Origin: Monosporascus cannonballus
Taxonomy: Eukaryota; Ascomycota; Sordariomycetes; Xylariales
Assembly (NCBI GenBank): GCA_004154925.1
Contig: QJNS01000004.1
Coordinates: 620,001 to 684,000, forward strand
Reading direction: 5' to 3'
DNA: 64,000 nt
In this document: positions 45,088 to 57,500 of the stretch, piece after piece
How positions within the stretch are numbered: position 1 is the first letter of the stretch
Layout: each line of letters starts with the position of its first letter
Program-made: the position numbers and the translations under genes
The notes under the pieces: model-generated
What the model saw: only the letters and a program-made list of their open reading frames with translations
Told to the model about the DNA's origin: nothing
Database searches by the model: none

Positions 45088-47479
45088 CGAGGCAGATATT
45101 TCGTTTTTTAAAAAACATTATAACTGTTAATGGCTATAATAATAATAATAGTAATAATAAATATAACAAATAAATTTACAGAACGGTTAAACTGTATATT
45201 ATTACGGTTGATTAAGGATTTCTTTATAATATTGCTAAATACGCAACGTAATAAAAATATGGCTTTATTTATTAGAGGAGGTGTTTTGGTTATGTAGGGC
45301 GCGAGAAAGTTAGAGAAGAGGATAATAACAAATTTTTAAAATTTATCCAGAAGATCCGAAATAAAATAAGCGGCAAATAAATAATTCTGATAATAAATAA
45401 TCTCGTTGTAATATTTTGCGTATATATTTTATTTATATTTTATTTTTAAGTGTTTACAAATATTAACTTTTCATTTTTAACGTATTAATGTTTTTATTTT
45501 TAATATATTAATTTTTCGCCTTTAAAATACTAATCGTATACGATTATATTTAATAATATAATTTGCAACATAAGTAAAGTATTATTCGAACTTGCTATTA
45601 TAAAATATTACCGCCTTTTATCGACCGTTTTAATTAGATCACGATTAATAAAACAATTATAAGTCGAGCTTTATCAAAAATATTATCGAAATAAAAAGTT
45701 AGTTACAGAAATTAAAAAACGCCTTATACGATAAAAATAAAAGCAAAAGCGAAAATAAAGACGAACCTGAATTTCGAAAGCAATTAAATATCGAGGACAG
45801 GAACAAATTTAAAAATAATTACGTATTTTACGAAACAGATCACAAAAAGAAAAATCACGAAGAATTAAGAAATAAATCCAATTATAAAAACGAAAAAAAA
45901 ATTAATAAATCGGATAACAACGATTTACATAATAAATACGCCAGGGAAAAAGCTAAATTCCTAGTCTAATTAAGGTTTAGTATATAGTTCTAAGATAATA
46001 TATAAAAAAATTCGAATTATTTTTATGATTTAATATTCTAGTATATTATATTTATAAAATGAAAGACGCCGAAATATTTAAAACGTAATTTATGCGGCGG
46101 CCGTAATTTCAAGAAAAAGTTGCTTTTAATAATAATATTAACGATGCATTTTTTTTAAAGAATTTTCGTCTTTAATCAAAAATCTTAATATTAATAAAGT
46201 TAGTTTTATAACGCAATTTTAAAAAAATTAATTAATAAAAATCTACTAATTCTAGTATATACCTCGATTATATCCGAAATTAAGAAAATATAATTTTATA
46301 TTATTTTATTGAAACTTTATATAAATAATAAATTATGAAAAAAAAATTAACACGATATAAAGAAAATTAAGCTACTATAATTTTTTATTATAAGTAAGAT
46401 ATTTTGGTACGCGTTGTTTATCGTATTAATTATCGTATTAATTATGGTTTAATAATATCTATTTAACGCTGCTGGAATTCTATCTCAAAATAATCGTTAT
46501 ATAATTAAAATATCAGTTAGCTTATATTTATTTTTTAAAATTCTCGAAAATTAGCATTTTATTAAATAGATCCGGCATATATTCCTTATTTATAATCTTT
46601 TAAATTTCTGTACGCTTAAGAACAGATACGAAAAGTATATAAATAAAGTCGTAGAGTTAAAATTATAAAATTTTTCTCCCGAATTTTATATATCGATAAT
46701 TACAAACGTTTAGATTTTTCTTAATCTAACATAAGCTTTTTAAGATATATATATTTACTTTATTAATAAAAATTAAATATTTAAATATACTTTAATTAAT
46801 ATCTATCTATATAAAAATTAAAAAAGTCGAAGATTTAAGCGGTATACGAAATACTAAAGAAATACGAATTCTATACAAAAGTCCAGATGATAATAACGAA
46901 TAACGAAACGAATTTCGATATAAAGTATTTTAAAATATGTATAAAAAATAAGTAAATATAGGAATAAATAAAAAGAGCGAACTATTTTTATTATTTTTTA
47001 TATTTTTATAAAATATTTATAAACGGTTTCTAAATGCTTAAAAATTATAAATAGCGTAAATATAGAAACTTAGGCGGGCTTAAAAATGAAAAGAGACGAT
47101 AAAAATAGCCAAAATTAAGTAAATTAAGTTCGATACGGCTAATCGTATCGTAATAAGGGTACGTTAATCTTTGTTATTTCGCTAATAACGTTGTATTGAT
47201 TTTGGTATTAATTTTTAGGTCAATTTAAATTAGATAGTTCGCAATATATCTTAATTTCAGTATCTAACACCAGTAAGGATTTAGGCTTATATAAGTTATT
47301 TTTTTTTAAAAAAAGGTATTTTAAATATCTAAAAATTACTACAAGTTATTAGAAACGTAAGAATTTGTTAAAGTTTCGTAATATATATATTTGTCCAGGT
47401 TCGTCGATTAAGACTTGCAATTAAGGATTATATACGTTGCGAAAAAATAACTAGCTTCGAAATTATAGAAATTACTTAA

Positions 47480-47830
47480 GATATTATCGATTATTTAATC
47501 GATATTTATAAACCGTTTTTTCAATTAATAAATTCTTTTAACGTTTCGAAAAATCCGAATTACAATTATGTTTTTGCAAGGTTTAAAATTATAAAAAAGC
47601 ATTTTCGCAAATACGAAATTTACATATAAAATCGAATTTTTATTAGTGTTTCGTAATTTTATCTTAAAGGATTATTTCGAACAGTTTAAAAGTATTTTAA
47701 ATTCTATTAAGTTTATATTAACAAAGCTTTCAAAAATAATATATATTATTTTATTTTTGTTATACTTTTGTATTCTTTATTAGATTCGAAAATAAAACTT
47801 TATTTCGATAAGTAAAAAACGTTTTGAAGC
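47480..47830 (+). pseudogene. Possible hAT transposase relic
   Basis: Broken plus-strand frames read DIIDYLIDIYKPFFQLINSF, then NPNYNYVFARFKIIKKHF, and after a frame change LLYSLLDSKIKLYFDK. hAT transposases have an LLKPF...T segment, a conserved YPT....P.YN region, and an aaxLDPRxKxxyF motif in this order. The similarity is weak because of RIP, and the diagnostic C-terminal dimerisation domain is not readable. It fits the hAT-type ends of the element. Confidence 0.35.
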
Positions 47831-50649
47831 TAATCGTTTATAAATAACTTTTTTTGTAATACAACGATTCGTTATTTTAAAAATACTTACAAATCTTATT
47901 ACAAAAAAATATAAAAATAACGTAACGAAGTTATTTCGCCGATAACGTACTAATCGAAATCTATCGAAAATTATGACCGAAAGTATTAAAACTTCTTAAA
48001 GAGTATTTACTTTTTTACACTATTTTATTTTTTTTCCGATGATACTCTTACTAATATTTAATAACGCATTTCTTCGAACTTATCAAATCTCGATAACGAT
48101 TAACCTTAGGAACAAATCGTCGACTACTACCTGGAAATGTATAAATTATATAAGTTCTCGATATCGAAACTAGTACGTTAATCAGTACGCAGGCTTATTC
48201 CTTAACCAAAATGTTTTTATATTTTAATATAAGATGGAAATATGTTTCTCTAAGTTGGCCTATTCGCCTGCAATTATCTTTATATTTAAGTTACTGCCGT
48301 ATTAATAAAACGAATATAAAATTAAGCTAAGTTAATTTATTTGCATAATCGTTCTAAACTAAAGTACTTTATATTCCGAATTAATTTTTTATTGTATCCC
48401 ATTTACAAAATACGCAAAAAAATCTATTATTCGATATTTAGTACGATTATATCGAAAACGATGAACTTATCTAAATTATAAAACGTCGACAAAAAGAAAT
48501 CGAAAAAGTTTTCTATATAAGATTTTCGAAAAAATAAGGTTTAAACGTTACTTATCCTACTTCCGCTGTTAACGAAATTAATAATTTCTAATCCGTTTTT
48601 TAAACGGCTATATTTTAAATCGATAACAGAATAACGCCGAATATAGCTAGTGTTTTACCAAAGTAACAAATCTACGATAAAATTATCGTATAGCAAACAT
48701 CTGGCCCATTACCGCCTTTAGCAAATTTAGGCGCCAAAAAATAGACGAAAACTGGAAACGCTATAACTAGATCGACAAAGATACGAAATTTTTTTTTTTA
48801 CGAAAATCCTAAAAAATCATCGTAATCCGTTCGAAAACGTATATCAACAAAAAATAGACATACTGCTAGTTAATTTGTACATTATTAAGTAATATAAATA
48901 ATTTAATTTAATTCGTTATAATATATTCGGATATACAACTTTCGTTAAGTAATATTTTATTTATAAAATTTCTTTTATATGACTTACTTTATTAATTTTA
49001 TTTTAATTATTTTACTTTATTTTATTTTAATTTATAAAAAAAACTTTTTTTACGTTATACTATTAAGCATATTTTAAATTTGGTTTTATGTACATTTTCA
49101 AATATTATTTAATATATATTTTTAATTATATACGTATATAAAGTTTTATATTAAAACTAGTATTTTTTTTAAAAAAATAATTATAAATCAGTTACTTAAA
49201 ATATCGTAATATTATTACCTCGTTTTACCCATATCATATATAATATATTATCAATATTTGTTCGGTTATATTTTAATATAATTAAATTTTTTAGAATTTT
49301 AATTAATTAATTTTAATTTTGATATTATTTTTATATATAACAAATAATGTTTTCGTTATAGCGCGTATAAGAATTCGTAGGTTAATACTTATATTAATTA
49401 ACGTATTAATTCGCGTACTAATTGATATATTAATTTTAATTCAGAATCGCGCGTAACTTCGTAAGCCAAAAACGTTGAAGACAAATATTTATCTAAAGAC
49501 GAAGGTACGGCTAAGACCAAAAATACAGCTAAGCCGATAGTTCAAAAAAACCTTTATGAATATAACCGGCACGATCGAAAAACCGAGATAATAAAAGCTC
49601 GGTAATAAATATTTTAGGCCTTATTACTTAATTTTTTAATTAATTTTTTTGTTAAGCCGTTAGATTTCGAAAAATCCGCAAATATTAAAAAGATTTTAGC
49701 CTTTTAATACTAAAAGCCATATTATACCGTTTTATACGCGAAATTACTTAAGGTTTACTTAGCGGAACGGATTTTCGATTTTGGCGATTAATTATTAAAA
49801 TTTTATTAAAAATACTTAAAATTATTTTTATTACGTTTGTTAATATATTCGCGTTAATTATATACGTATTAATTTATATATTAATCGTTAATAAATGCTA
49901 ATTTATGCTATATTTATAATAAATGCGTTATCTTAATAATAAAAAACATATAATTTGTTTATTATATAATTAAAATAATAGGGCCGGTCGCTTTGTTCAA
50001 CTTTCCCGGATACGGTAGCCTTATCTCCGAATTTTATTTATTTATAAAAACCGCGAAAATTCGTATATAACGAAAATAATAACGAAAATGCAAACGAAAG
50101 GCTTAATAAATTCGAATTCGGAAAAACCAATTAGAAAAAAACAAAACAACAGCGAAACAAGGCGTATTTTGCTAAACGAACAAAAAAATTACGCCGCTTT
50201 AAAATGATATATAAAGGTTAGCTAAAATATTATTAAATTAATATTCAGATAAAATTTATTATTTATTCCTTGCTGGCATTAACGATAATAATTTTAAGTT
50301 ATTTAAGTTTTCAAAAAAAACATTTAAAAAAGATTAATACGCTAATTAAACCGGTACTATTTTTGTTATTAATAATTAAATCGAAATATAATAATTAAAT
50401 ATTTTAAATATATTTTAATATATAAATTAAACCGATATTTTATTATAATAATTTTATAAAAATAATAATTTAATTTAAGTATAAAAATTAAACTTTTTAA
50501 TTTTATAATTAATATTTTAAAAAATTTATTAAAATATAACTTTAAATTATATAAGTTTTTTATTTTTATAACGTATAATTTATAATATGTTTATATAATA
50601 AATATTTAATTTTTAAAATTAGTATTTATAAATAATTAATTATTTTGTT

Positions 50650-50794
50650 TTTTGAGTACTTATGAGTGGTTAGTCCGTGGGTAATTTTGATTTTATTCAC
50701 GCACCTCTGTTAACCACCTACGTAAATTTTTACCCACTCACGAATACCCGTGGTAGGAAATTTTAGCGTGGGTGGGTGGGTAGTGCAAACCCTA
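50650..50794. repeat. Right terminal region with inverted and subterminal repeats
   Basis: It contains GTCCGTGGGTAA, ACCCACTCACGAATACCCGT and GTGGGTGGGTGGGTAG, ending in the inverted repeat TGCAAACCCTA at 50784-50794. Like the left end it is much less AT-rich than the interior. Confidence 0.8.
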
Positions 50795-50802
50795 CTTCTA
50801 AT
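50795..50802 (+). repeat. Right target-site duplication (8 bp)
   Basis: CTTCTAAT, identical to 33169-33176. Confidence 0.9.
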
Positions 50803-53051
50803 CAACCCTCCAGTTTAAGTGGATCTAAAATAGAGGCTTGGATGAGGCAATTGCCAAGCACAAGGTGGTCTAAACTATCAAAGAAGAAGCTTTAAATATC
50901 TAGTGGTGTTCTTTCAGCGTCACTTATCACTGTATAGACATACGTTATTCAAGGTGGAAATACCATAAGACAGTCCTATTTATGTAGATATATATAAGTG
51001 CATACAGAACTCCTATGCGTAACTACCTAAGCTTAAGTCTGTAAAGGAGAAGGCTGAAAATTTTAAGAGATATCAAGCCTATTACCAGTACAACGATAAA
51101 GAGAACCGATATATATACACCTTCGGGCCCAAGGCTATAGCAATTAGCCGCGCCAAGTAATAACTTAGTGAAAATGATCTCCTACCTAAGCCGTTAAACG
51201 AAGTCGTTAAGCGCCATATTTAGCGTGCTACTTTAAGCGGAACTTAGTACACTGCAGAGGTCGGTAGCAGATCCATATAAAAGGAGACTATCCCTTGCCT
51301 CGTACAGGATCGTACGATATTTAATTAACTGCTGGTTATGGATTCGAAGTCCTAATGGGTCTTTAGGAGGTGTTCTCCCGGTGTATAGCATATTGTGTGT
51401 GGTATTACTTACATAGCCGACGCGAGCAATGAACCCGTAGTTACGCACATTTTCACCCAAATATATATAGACTCTAACATGGGACGCAAACATGTATACA
51501 CTTGCTACCCCAACGTTAGGCAATGTATGCATGTCCAAAACCCTAGCACAGGACCAGATAAAAAAAAAAACCCCTATACGAGGGGACCGCCCGACGCGAA
51601 AGGCCCACGAGACCAGGAACGAAAATCGCACCGCCGGTTCACACCGAAGCGCACCGGGCCCCCAATGCTTAATTTCATCTACGCACTAAGTAAACAACGA
51701 GGCGGCGGCGCCGGTGGACCCAGTGCGCCGGGTCCGTCAGCAGGCGACGTGAATGGCGCTTTGGCGGCGTAACGCCTTAGCCGTTACCACATCTTTGCCT
51801 CGGTTTATTATTAACTATGTAGATACGTACTTACGTAGTATGTGCTGGTACACGGGGCTGGGAACTTGTTTGTGGGCGGCCTAGAACTCGACCGACCGAT
51901 AAGACCGTCGCTCGGCTCATAGATATCTAGGGGACCGGGCCGGGCTAGATGCGCGTAATCCTCGTCCTGCCCTGGGATGGTAGCTAGTATACGTATGGTG
52001 GGGAGAGAAAGACGGCCCACCATAACTGCCTAGGTATCTGGGCTACTTAGAGTTGTCGGTTACAAACATGCTTCACGGGTGAACGGCAGCAAGGCACATG
52101 TGGTAAATAGATAGTCCCACTTCACTAACGCGGACCCGGTCGACGTCCGAGTGCGAAGGGGGAGAGAGACAGTCAACATTTTAAAACGGACCAGCAAAAG
52201 TGGCGTCCTATCCTTAGCGAAACCACATTATTCTCGCCGATGCGTTGCCTCGGCTCTCCATGACTACCATAGCTAGCGCTCACTCGTGGCATGCCTGCTA
52301 CTTGCTTGCTTGCTTGATCATGGGTTCGTCTGCCCGCCGTAGAAGAGGTCTGTTGTTGTCGATGAGGATGAATAAACATCATAGATGCTTTCCCTGATTC
52401 ATATATGCGTCTCTCAGCTAAGCTAGGCTGCGCAATGTCTCCCCCGTGCATGTCCCAAAGGTGCGCATTATCCGCTAGTCAGGCCCAGCACGATGTCGTC
52501 CTGTTCATCTGCTCTTCGCTTCATTCCAAATACCGGCTGTCTGTTCGGCCGTCCCTCGTACGCAATGATGTATATAAATGATCCTAAACGCCGGGCTCGA
52601 GAAGAGGGCCTCCCCTATCCCGTTATGGCCCATCCCCAACCTTTAAAAATTCGAAGTGTATGCTATTCCGCCCGCGCCCCGAGGACATGTCCCGATGCGC
52701 CGTTGGTTTTTCCCAGAAAGACGCCGACGAAAGAGAGAGAGAAAAAAAGGAAAGATGAGCGATGGTCGACAAGAAGCGAAAATATCAGGCGAGAAGTTGT
52801 CTGCTATGTAGATACAGGGCGCCCTTTTTTTGCGCCGTGAAGATATGTATGCGAAGATAGTTGTATCAATGACAAATGGGAATAGTAGTAGGTTGACCGT
52901 GCCCACATGACAGGATCTCTAAGGTCTAGCCCAAGTGAGTAGACATGTACTGAGGCGTTGTCTGTGTAGGTAGCATACCCCCTTATGATAGAGGAGGTGC
53001 TGGCACGGAGTCGATGTAAGGAATTGGTAAATAGATAATAGGATATTGACT
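50803..53051. other. Gene-poor stretch with a coding relic
   Basis: Apart from the relic at 51029-51246 I see no gene. The last 300 bp should hold the 3' UTR of the png1 gene. Short GA-rich and CT-rich tracts are present (for example 52730-52760). Confidence 0.5.
51029..51246 (+). pseudogene. Coding relic of unknown family, RIP-like stops
   Basis: One plus-strand frame reads PKLKSVKEKAENFKRYQAYY, QYNDKENRYIYTFGPKAIAI and SRAK, then two adjacent TAA, LSENDLLPKPLNEVVKRHI, TAG, RATLSGT, TAG. The composition is clearly protein-like, and the internal stops (TAATAA, TAG) are all one CpA-to-TpA change away from CAA or CAG. I do not recognise the family. It lies just outside the hAT-like element, so it is probably a fragment of another repeated gene or element. 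Confidence 0.45.
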
Positions 53052-54573
53052 TCATCTCGCCGACGGGTCTCTCGGATCGTGGTGTTGGTTCCGCCGGCTG
53101 TTCTCATCACGGGCGGCCGCCCACTCAGCATTGCCGGTCTGCCGTCCGGGCCGCTCGGCGGGTAGCTTGTGGTCGTCGTTGGAAGAGGCTCGAGTGCGGC
53201 TTTCTCCCGGCGGAAGCGCCGGCGGTGGTACATTTCTCGGAGTAGGCCTGGGGACCATCCTGGTCACGGCCTGGGCGATAGAATTGATAACATACTGCCG
53301 CAGTTCCCGGTCTTCCCTCTGGTCTTCCTTCTCCAGCCGGAACCGGGTGTCCTTGTCCATATTCGCGCGTCTTATACTTTTGACTTCTTGCATGATGTAG
53401 AGCATGACTTCCTCGGGACACTTATTCCTCTCGAGCGCATGCTCCGTCTTGCGTACGTATCTCCGCGTGACGTCGGTCGCGCCGTCTATGCTGAAGGCGA
53501 TGCAGTATGACATCTGCTTTCCCCAGCCTTCCGTGTACAGCCGCGGATTGTCCCACGCCTCCTCGCAAGCGTCGACGTGTATCCAGCGTTGCTTATGTTC
53601 CGAGTAGACCTCGGTCCAGACGTGGTCCTCGGCGTTCCACACCCAGCGCACGCGGCCACCAACCGCACGACATAACATGCTGAAGCAGTTGGCCCATTCT
53701 CCGACTCGGCCACGTCTTGTCTGTAGTAACCGCCAGACGTCGCTATACCTGGGAAATCGCTCGTGGCCCCCGCACTGCGAGCATTCATAGAGCTCGGCCC
53801 GCAACGCGCCACAGGCGTTTTCTTCGGGTGTTGGTCGGGTCATGCCCTTGGCTACCGTCGGCGACAGGCAGGCCGTACATGGCGGGTTGTTGACCCACGT
53901 GAAGAAGGACCGCCTGAACCATCTGCAAGAGTCAACTATTAGAATCCAGCGTTGACCCACACTCTAGCGGCGGCCGGCACATCATGGTGACGGGATGAGG
54001 AGGGGGGCGGATTATTTACCGTAATAACGCGCGAATGACACAGTCCTGGTATCCCCATTCCGGTTGTCGACCGTCACCCATACTCTCGGCCTGAGCCTGC
54101 AGCACTTGGCTCTCCTCCTCGGCCTCGCTGTATATCCTGTCCAACGGAATCGCCTGTAGTGCCTCGTCCAGGAGCCCGGGATTCTCGTATTTTGTCGGAG
54201 TTAGCGATAGGGATAGTATAAGGTTGCGAAACTTCTGCGATTCTCGATCGTGTGGAGCCGGGGGGGTCGGCATTAGAGGAAGATTGCGTAGGGATGAGTA
54301 AGACGGCGGGGTGGGTGGTTGATCTTGACGTTCATGAGACGTGGTTGGTCTCGCGGAATCTGAAGATGACGGGGCAGCCCGGAGATTCGCCGACGATGCT
54401 CGCCCTCTAGGTGTCGACGGTGAGCCGAGTCGTGATCGTGCGGATCGGAATTGCTCGATGTCGCTTATTCGTTTTTCTCGTAATAACTGCTCGAATTGAA
54501 TGCGCAAGCCCTTAGCCCAGGCCTCGCCGTATTCGCCTTGGTCGTCCCCAGGGCCATTGTCGCGAGCGGCCAT
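53052..54573 (-). CDS. png1: PNGase-like protein (png1) lacking the catalytic cysteine
   Basis: Two exons (54020-54573 and 53052-53922; intron 97 nt, GTAAAT..GCAG) give 474 residues. I start at ATG 54573 (MAARDNGPG). The N-terminal third is Ser/Pro-rich. Two zinc-binding CxxC pairs are present (C200/C203 and C232/C235), followed by a transglutaminase-like core. In active PNGases the core triad is Cys-His-Asp, spaced 27 and 17 residues apart (yeast Cys191, His218, Asp235). Here the equivalents are Val258 ([10 protein letters not shown]), His285 (EDHVW) and Asp302 (IHVDACEE), with the same spacing. So the nucleophile is Val. Active PNGase strips N-glycans from misfolded proteins for proteasomal disposal. 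Filamentous ascomycetes are reported to carry inactive PNG1 needed for polar growth, which this fits. The C-terminal tail is charged and disordered. Confidence 0.9.
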
Positions 54574-57500
54574 CGTCTCGCGATCTCGCAATTTTGCTGG
54601 TGAGGTTGTTTCCCGGTCCCGCTATGGAGGAAGTTCAAAAGAAACAATCGCCCTGTAAGGAATGTACCGGGACAAAAGTCTCCGGGCGGAAACAGGGTTC
54701 AGTCAGAAACGGCGGACGCAGACCAGACCAGACTCGACCAGATCAGGGTAGAGCAACGATTCTGTTGTGGAGAGTGTCTTGCTGAACAGCAGAGGACTGG
54801 TAGTCTGCGGTATCCCACGAGAAGCGGTCGTCCAATATGGAAGATAATGAGCGAAATTGGGGTCGTGCTCCTGGTCGTTATGGGGTAACGAAGACCACAT
54901 TCGCTGGGCTTGACTAGACCAAAGTCCGACCGCAACTCTGTTCAAATGGTCACTTCATCCAGCTTCCCTCGAGATACGAATGGATATGGGTGGTGTTGTC
55001 GTCCCTAATCCCCTCTCGCCGCGTCTAGAACGAATTCGTGTATCGCAGTCGTAATCCGGGGTGAGAAGGCGGGAGGGAGACTGGCGGATGGGTTAGTTTC
55101 TCAGGGGATGACACGACGACTACGACTACGACTACGTCTCGATACCGCCGGGTTGTTTTGTGGCGGACGGAGGCTATGAAATCGCCGATTAGGTAGGGTA
55201 GGTAGGTAGGTAGGTAAGTTCCAGTGAGGCTGAGGATGTATGGGCAGCCGTTGTACTGCTGTAATCAGTTTAGTAATTGGGTCCAGGGCCAGGCAGGGTC
55301 ACAAGCCGGGATGGTTTTTGTCGTGGATGGCCGGTTGTCGAGATAATAGAACATTGAATACATACAGTACAACTACACCAAGACCACCGTCGAGGTTCCG
55401 ACTCTTTACAGAAACCTCATGAATTGGGTGGATTCGATGGGGGGGGTATGTGGTTGTTGTCTCGCTGCTGGTGTCCTGGAGAGTAAAATCCCGATTATGA
55501 GGAATGGCAGGGGGGGAAGTCCAGCAAATAATCGGCAGGTAAAGAAAGGTACAGGTTATAGGTACTTATGACACGGACATCAGAAACTGCGATATCGATT
55601 TGAGGACGAAAGTACAGTCTCTCGACAAAAAGGCACTACAGGTACAAGACTAGCGGAAGGAGGGCGAGGAGGGACATGGCAAAGGTTGCGTAGGCCTGAC
55701 TCCGCACAGGTCCGGGGGCGTCGTGTACAGTGGGATTCTGAATGGTCGGCTGGTCGAATTAGGACCCTCTTTTCCTGACCTGGGTTGAGTTAGGACGCAA
55801 GCAAGCCCTCATTACGTCCAGCAAATGCAAAATGGTAAGAGAAAAGAAAAAACTACATGAGGGGGGATCAACCCGACCGTGTAAATTATGTGGGAAAATG
55901 CTGTTTCGCGGGCAGAATTGGACGACGTAAGCCTATGAGGAAAAGCGACGATCGAGACTCTGGCAATGGGGAAGTCGAAGCGGGCGGAGTGCGAATTCAA
56001 AAATCTTGGCGGTATTTGAACGCGCGTACTGCGGAAGCATGTAACCAATCAGCTAATATCGTTTTCATGTCGGGCCCTTCTGGCCGCCCACCGAAGTCCA
56101 CCTGTGCAGTCAGTCCAGTCACTACCTATCTTGTAGATTAGAAGATTTACACGTATAATAACTAGGTGCCTGCGTGGGTATGCAATAGGCATACCTCGAG
56201 CAATGTGTTGGATGAGTGAGCAAAAGAAGGCCAAACCAGAGATGCCAGGATATGGATATCAACGAGGATAGACACTTGTATATCTATTATGTCTTCGTAG
56301 CATGCAGACTGACTGGCCCGAGAAGTTTCAACCCTAGAGTTGCCCAGGTGTTGTATTGCGCCTGTGTGTTGTGTTGCGTATCAATGGGTACTGGGTAGCA
56401 AAAAGTTCTCCGCCCAAAAAACGACCAACTGGCAATAAGCCTCATTCTGGGCCGACATTTGCGTGCGCTCGTCATATTCCTGGTTGTCTATCATTGACAT
56501 CGGTTGCGCAATGTCCTGTCAATTACATTGCGCAACCCGACTTTTTCGACGAATGAGCCTACAATCTACAGAAGATTTCCCATCTTGCATCTATTGTATG
56601 TATCATAGAATCCAGTAGCAGAGCCGAAGGTCTCGGGCAACGGGGTTAATGCCGTTAGCAACTGCTTCATCGCCTATCCGCCATCAAAACTCATACCAGC
56701 ATTTCCGCGACGTAGAATCACCTGAGCATATACATTAGATCTATATCATATATCATCCAAGTACTATGACGAGGCCTTTCCATTTCTAGCCTTCTATTCG
56801 CTTGCACTGATGAGTGGGCCGCCAATGCCGAACATAAAATGCACACTTTCCACATAGGGAAGTAGATTTTTCAGAACTAATCAAAGCCCAACAAGAAAAT
56901 GCAAAAAGTAAAGGAAAATCATTATTATGATCAGCGTTAGCAGGAATTTTATATTTCAAATTTTATTCTTGTCCTTTTTATATTTTACCTTGTGGGAATT
57001 AAGATTTAAGTTCTAACTGCCTTATAAAAGTGTGCATTCTATTTTTCGGTGGTGGCTGATGGCCTGGAGGTGTTTCCACCCTCTCAAGAGGATAGTATAA
57101 TACACAGCTGGATTTCCATTACACCATCGTAGGATTCGTGCTACCTTGACAGGTACCCTGCCTGCCTCTCCGCCCAACACACCTGGAAAATATAATATTC
57201 GAAGCCCCGACACATGCCTGATGGAGAATCTACCCAAAGAACAAAAAGTCCTTGCGGAGTCAAGTACCATTGGTTGGCATGAGCATGTGGGGAGGGGGCG
57301 ATGACGAGGCTTCGCTCATTAAAGAGTTGTGGCTGAAGTTACCTAATCGGGCTTAGACACCCAGACATCGTAGTCAGGTATCAGCTTCGAAATAGACTCC
57401 GGCTGCCGTCTCATGATCTCGTTACCTACATAAGGAGGTAGAAATATAGAGCAAGTCCGGCGGTGATATTCCTTGTGTCTTCGTCACACTCGGCGTCTAC

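Larger units (their letters stand above)
43746..50650. other. Right arm interior of the hAT-like element
   Basis: About 6.9 kb of AT-rich, RIP-like DNA. No open frame is significant. A 51-bp tandem duplication lies at 44986-45087, a Lys/Asn/Glu-rich relic frame at about 45700-45965 (plus), and a weak hAT transposase reading at about 47480-47830. Palindromic ATTAATACGTATTAAT-like motifs recur (see findings). I found no further paired LTRs. Confidence 0.5.
33177..50794. mobile_element. Large RIP-degraded hAT-like DNA transposon with nested insertions
   Basis: The unit is bounded by perfect 11-bp inverted repeats TAGGGTTTGCA (33177-33187, and inverted at 50784-50794) and a perfect 8-bp duplication. 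Subterminal sequences on both sides are dense in ACCCA/TGGGT (for example TACCCAATGGGTACCCACGG on the left and GTGGGTGGGTGGGTAG on the right), like the subterminal transposase-binding repeats of hAT elements. The interior is extremely AT-rich with CpA/TpG depleted but CpG still present, the RIP signature. A Ty3/gypsy element (34829-43745) is inserted in it. Without that, about 8.7 kb remain, long for a hAT element, so further unrecognised insertions are likely in the right arm. A weak hAT transposase reading lies at about 47.5-47.8 kb. No intact coding capacity remains. Confidence 0.85.

Noticed and set aside
33177..50794. Centromere or mitochondrial DNA insertion as explanation of the AT-rich block
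   Set aside because: The exact transposon boundaries, LTR pairs and gypsy pol relics explain it; no mitochondrial genes are seen.
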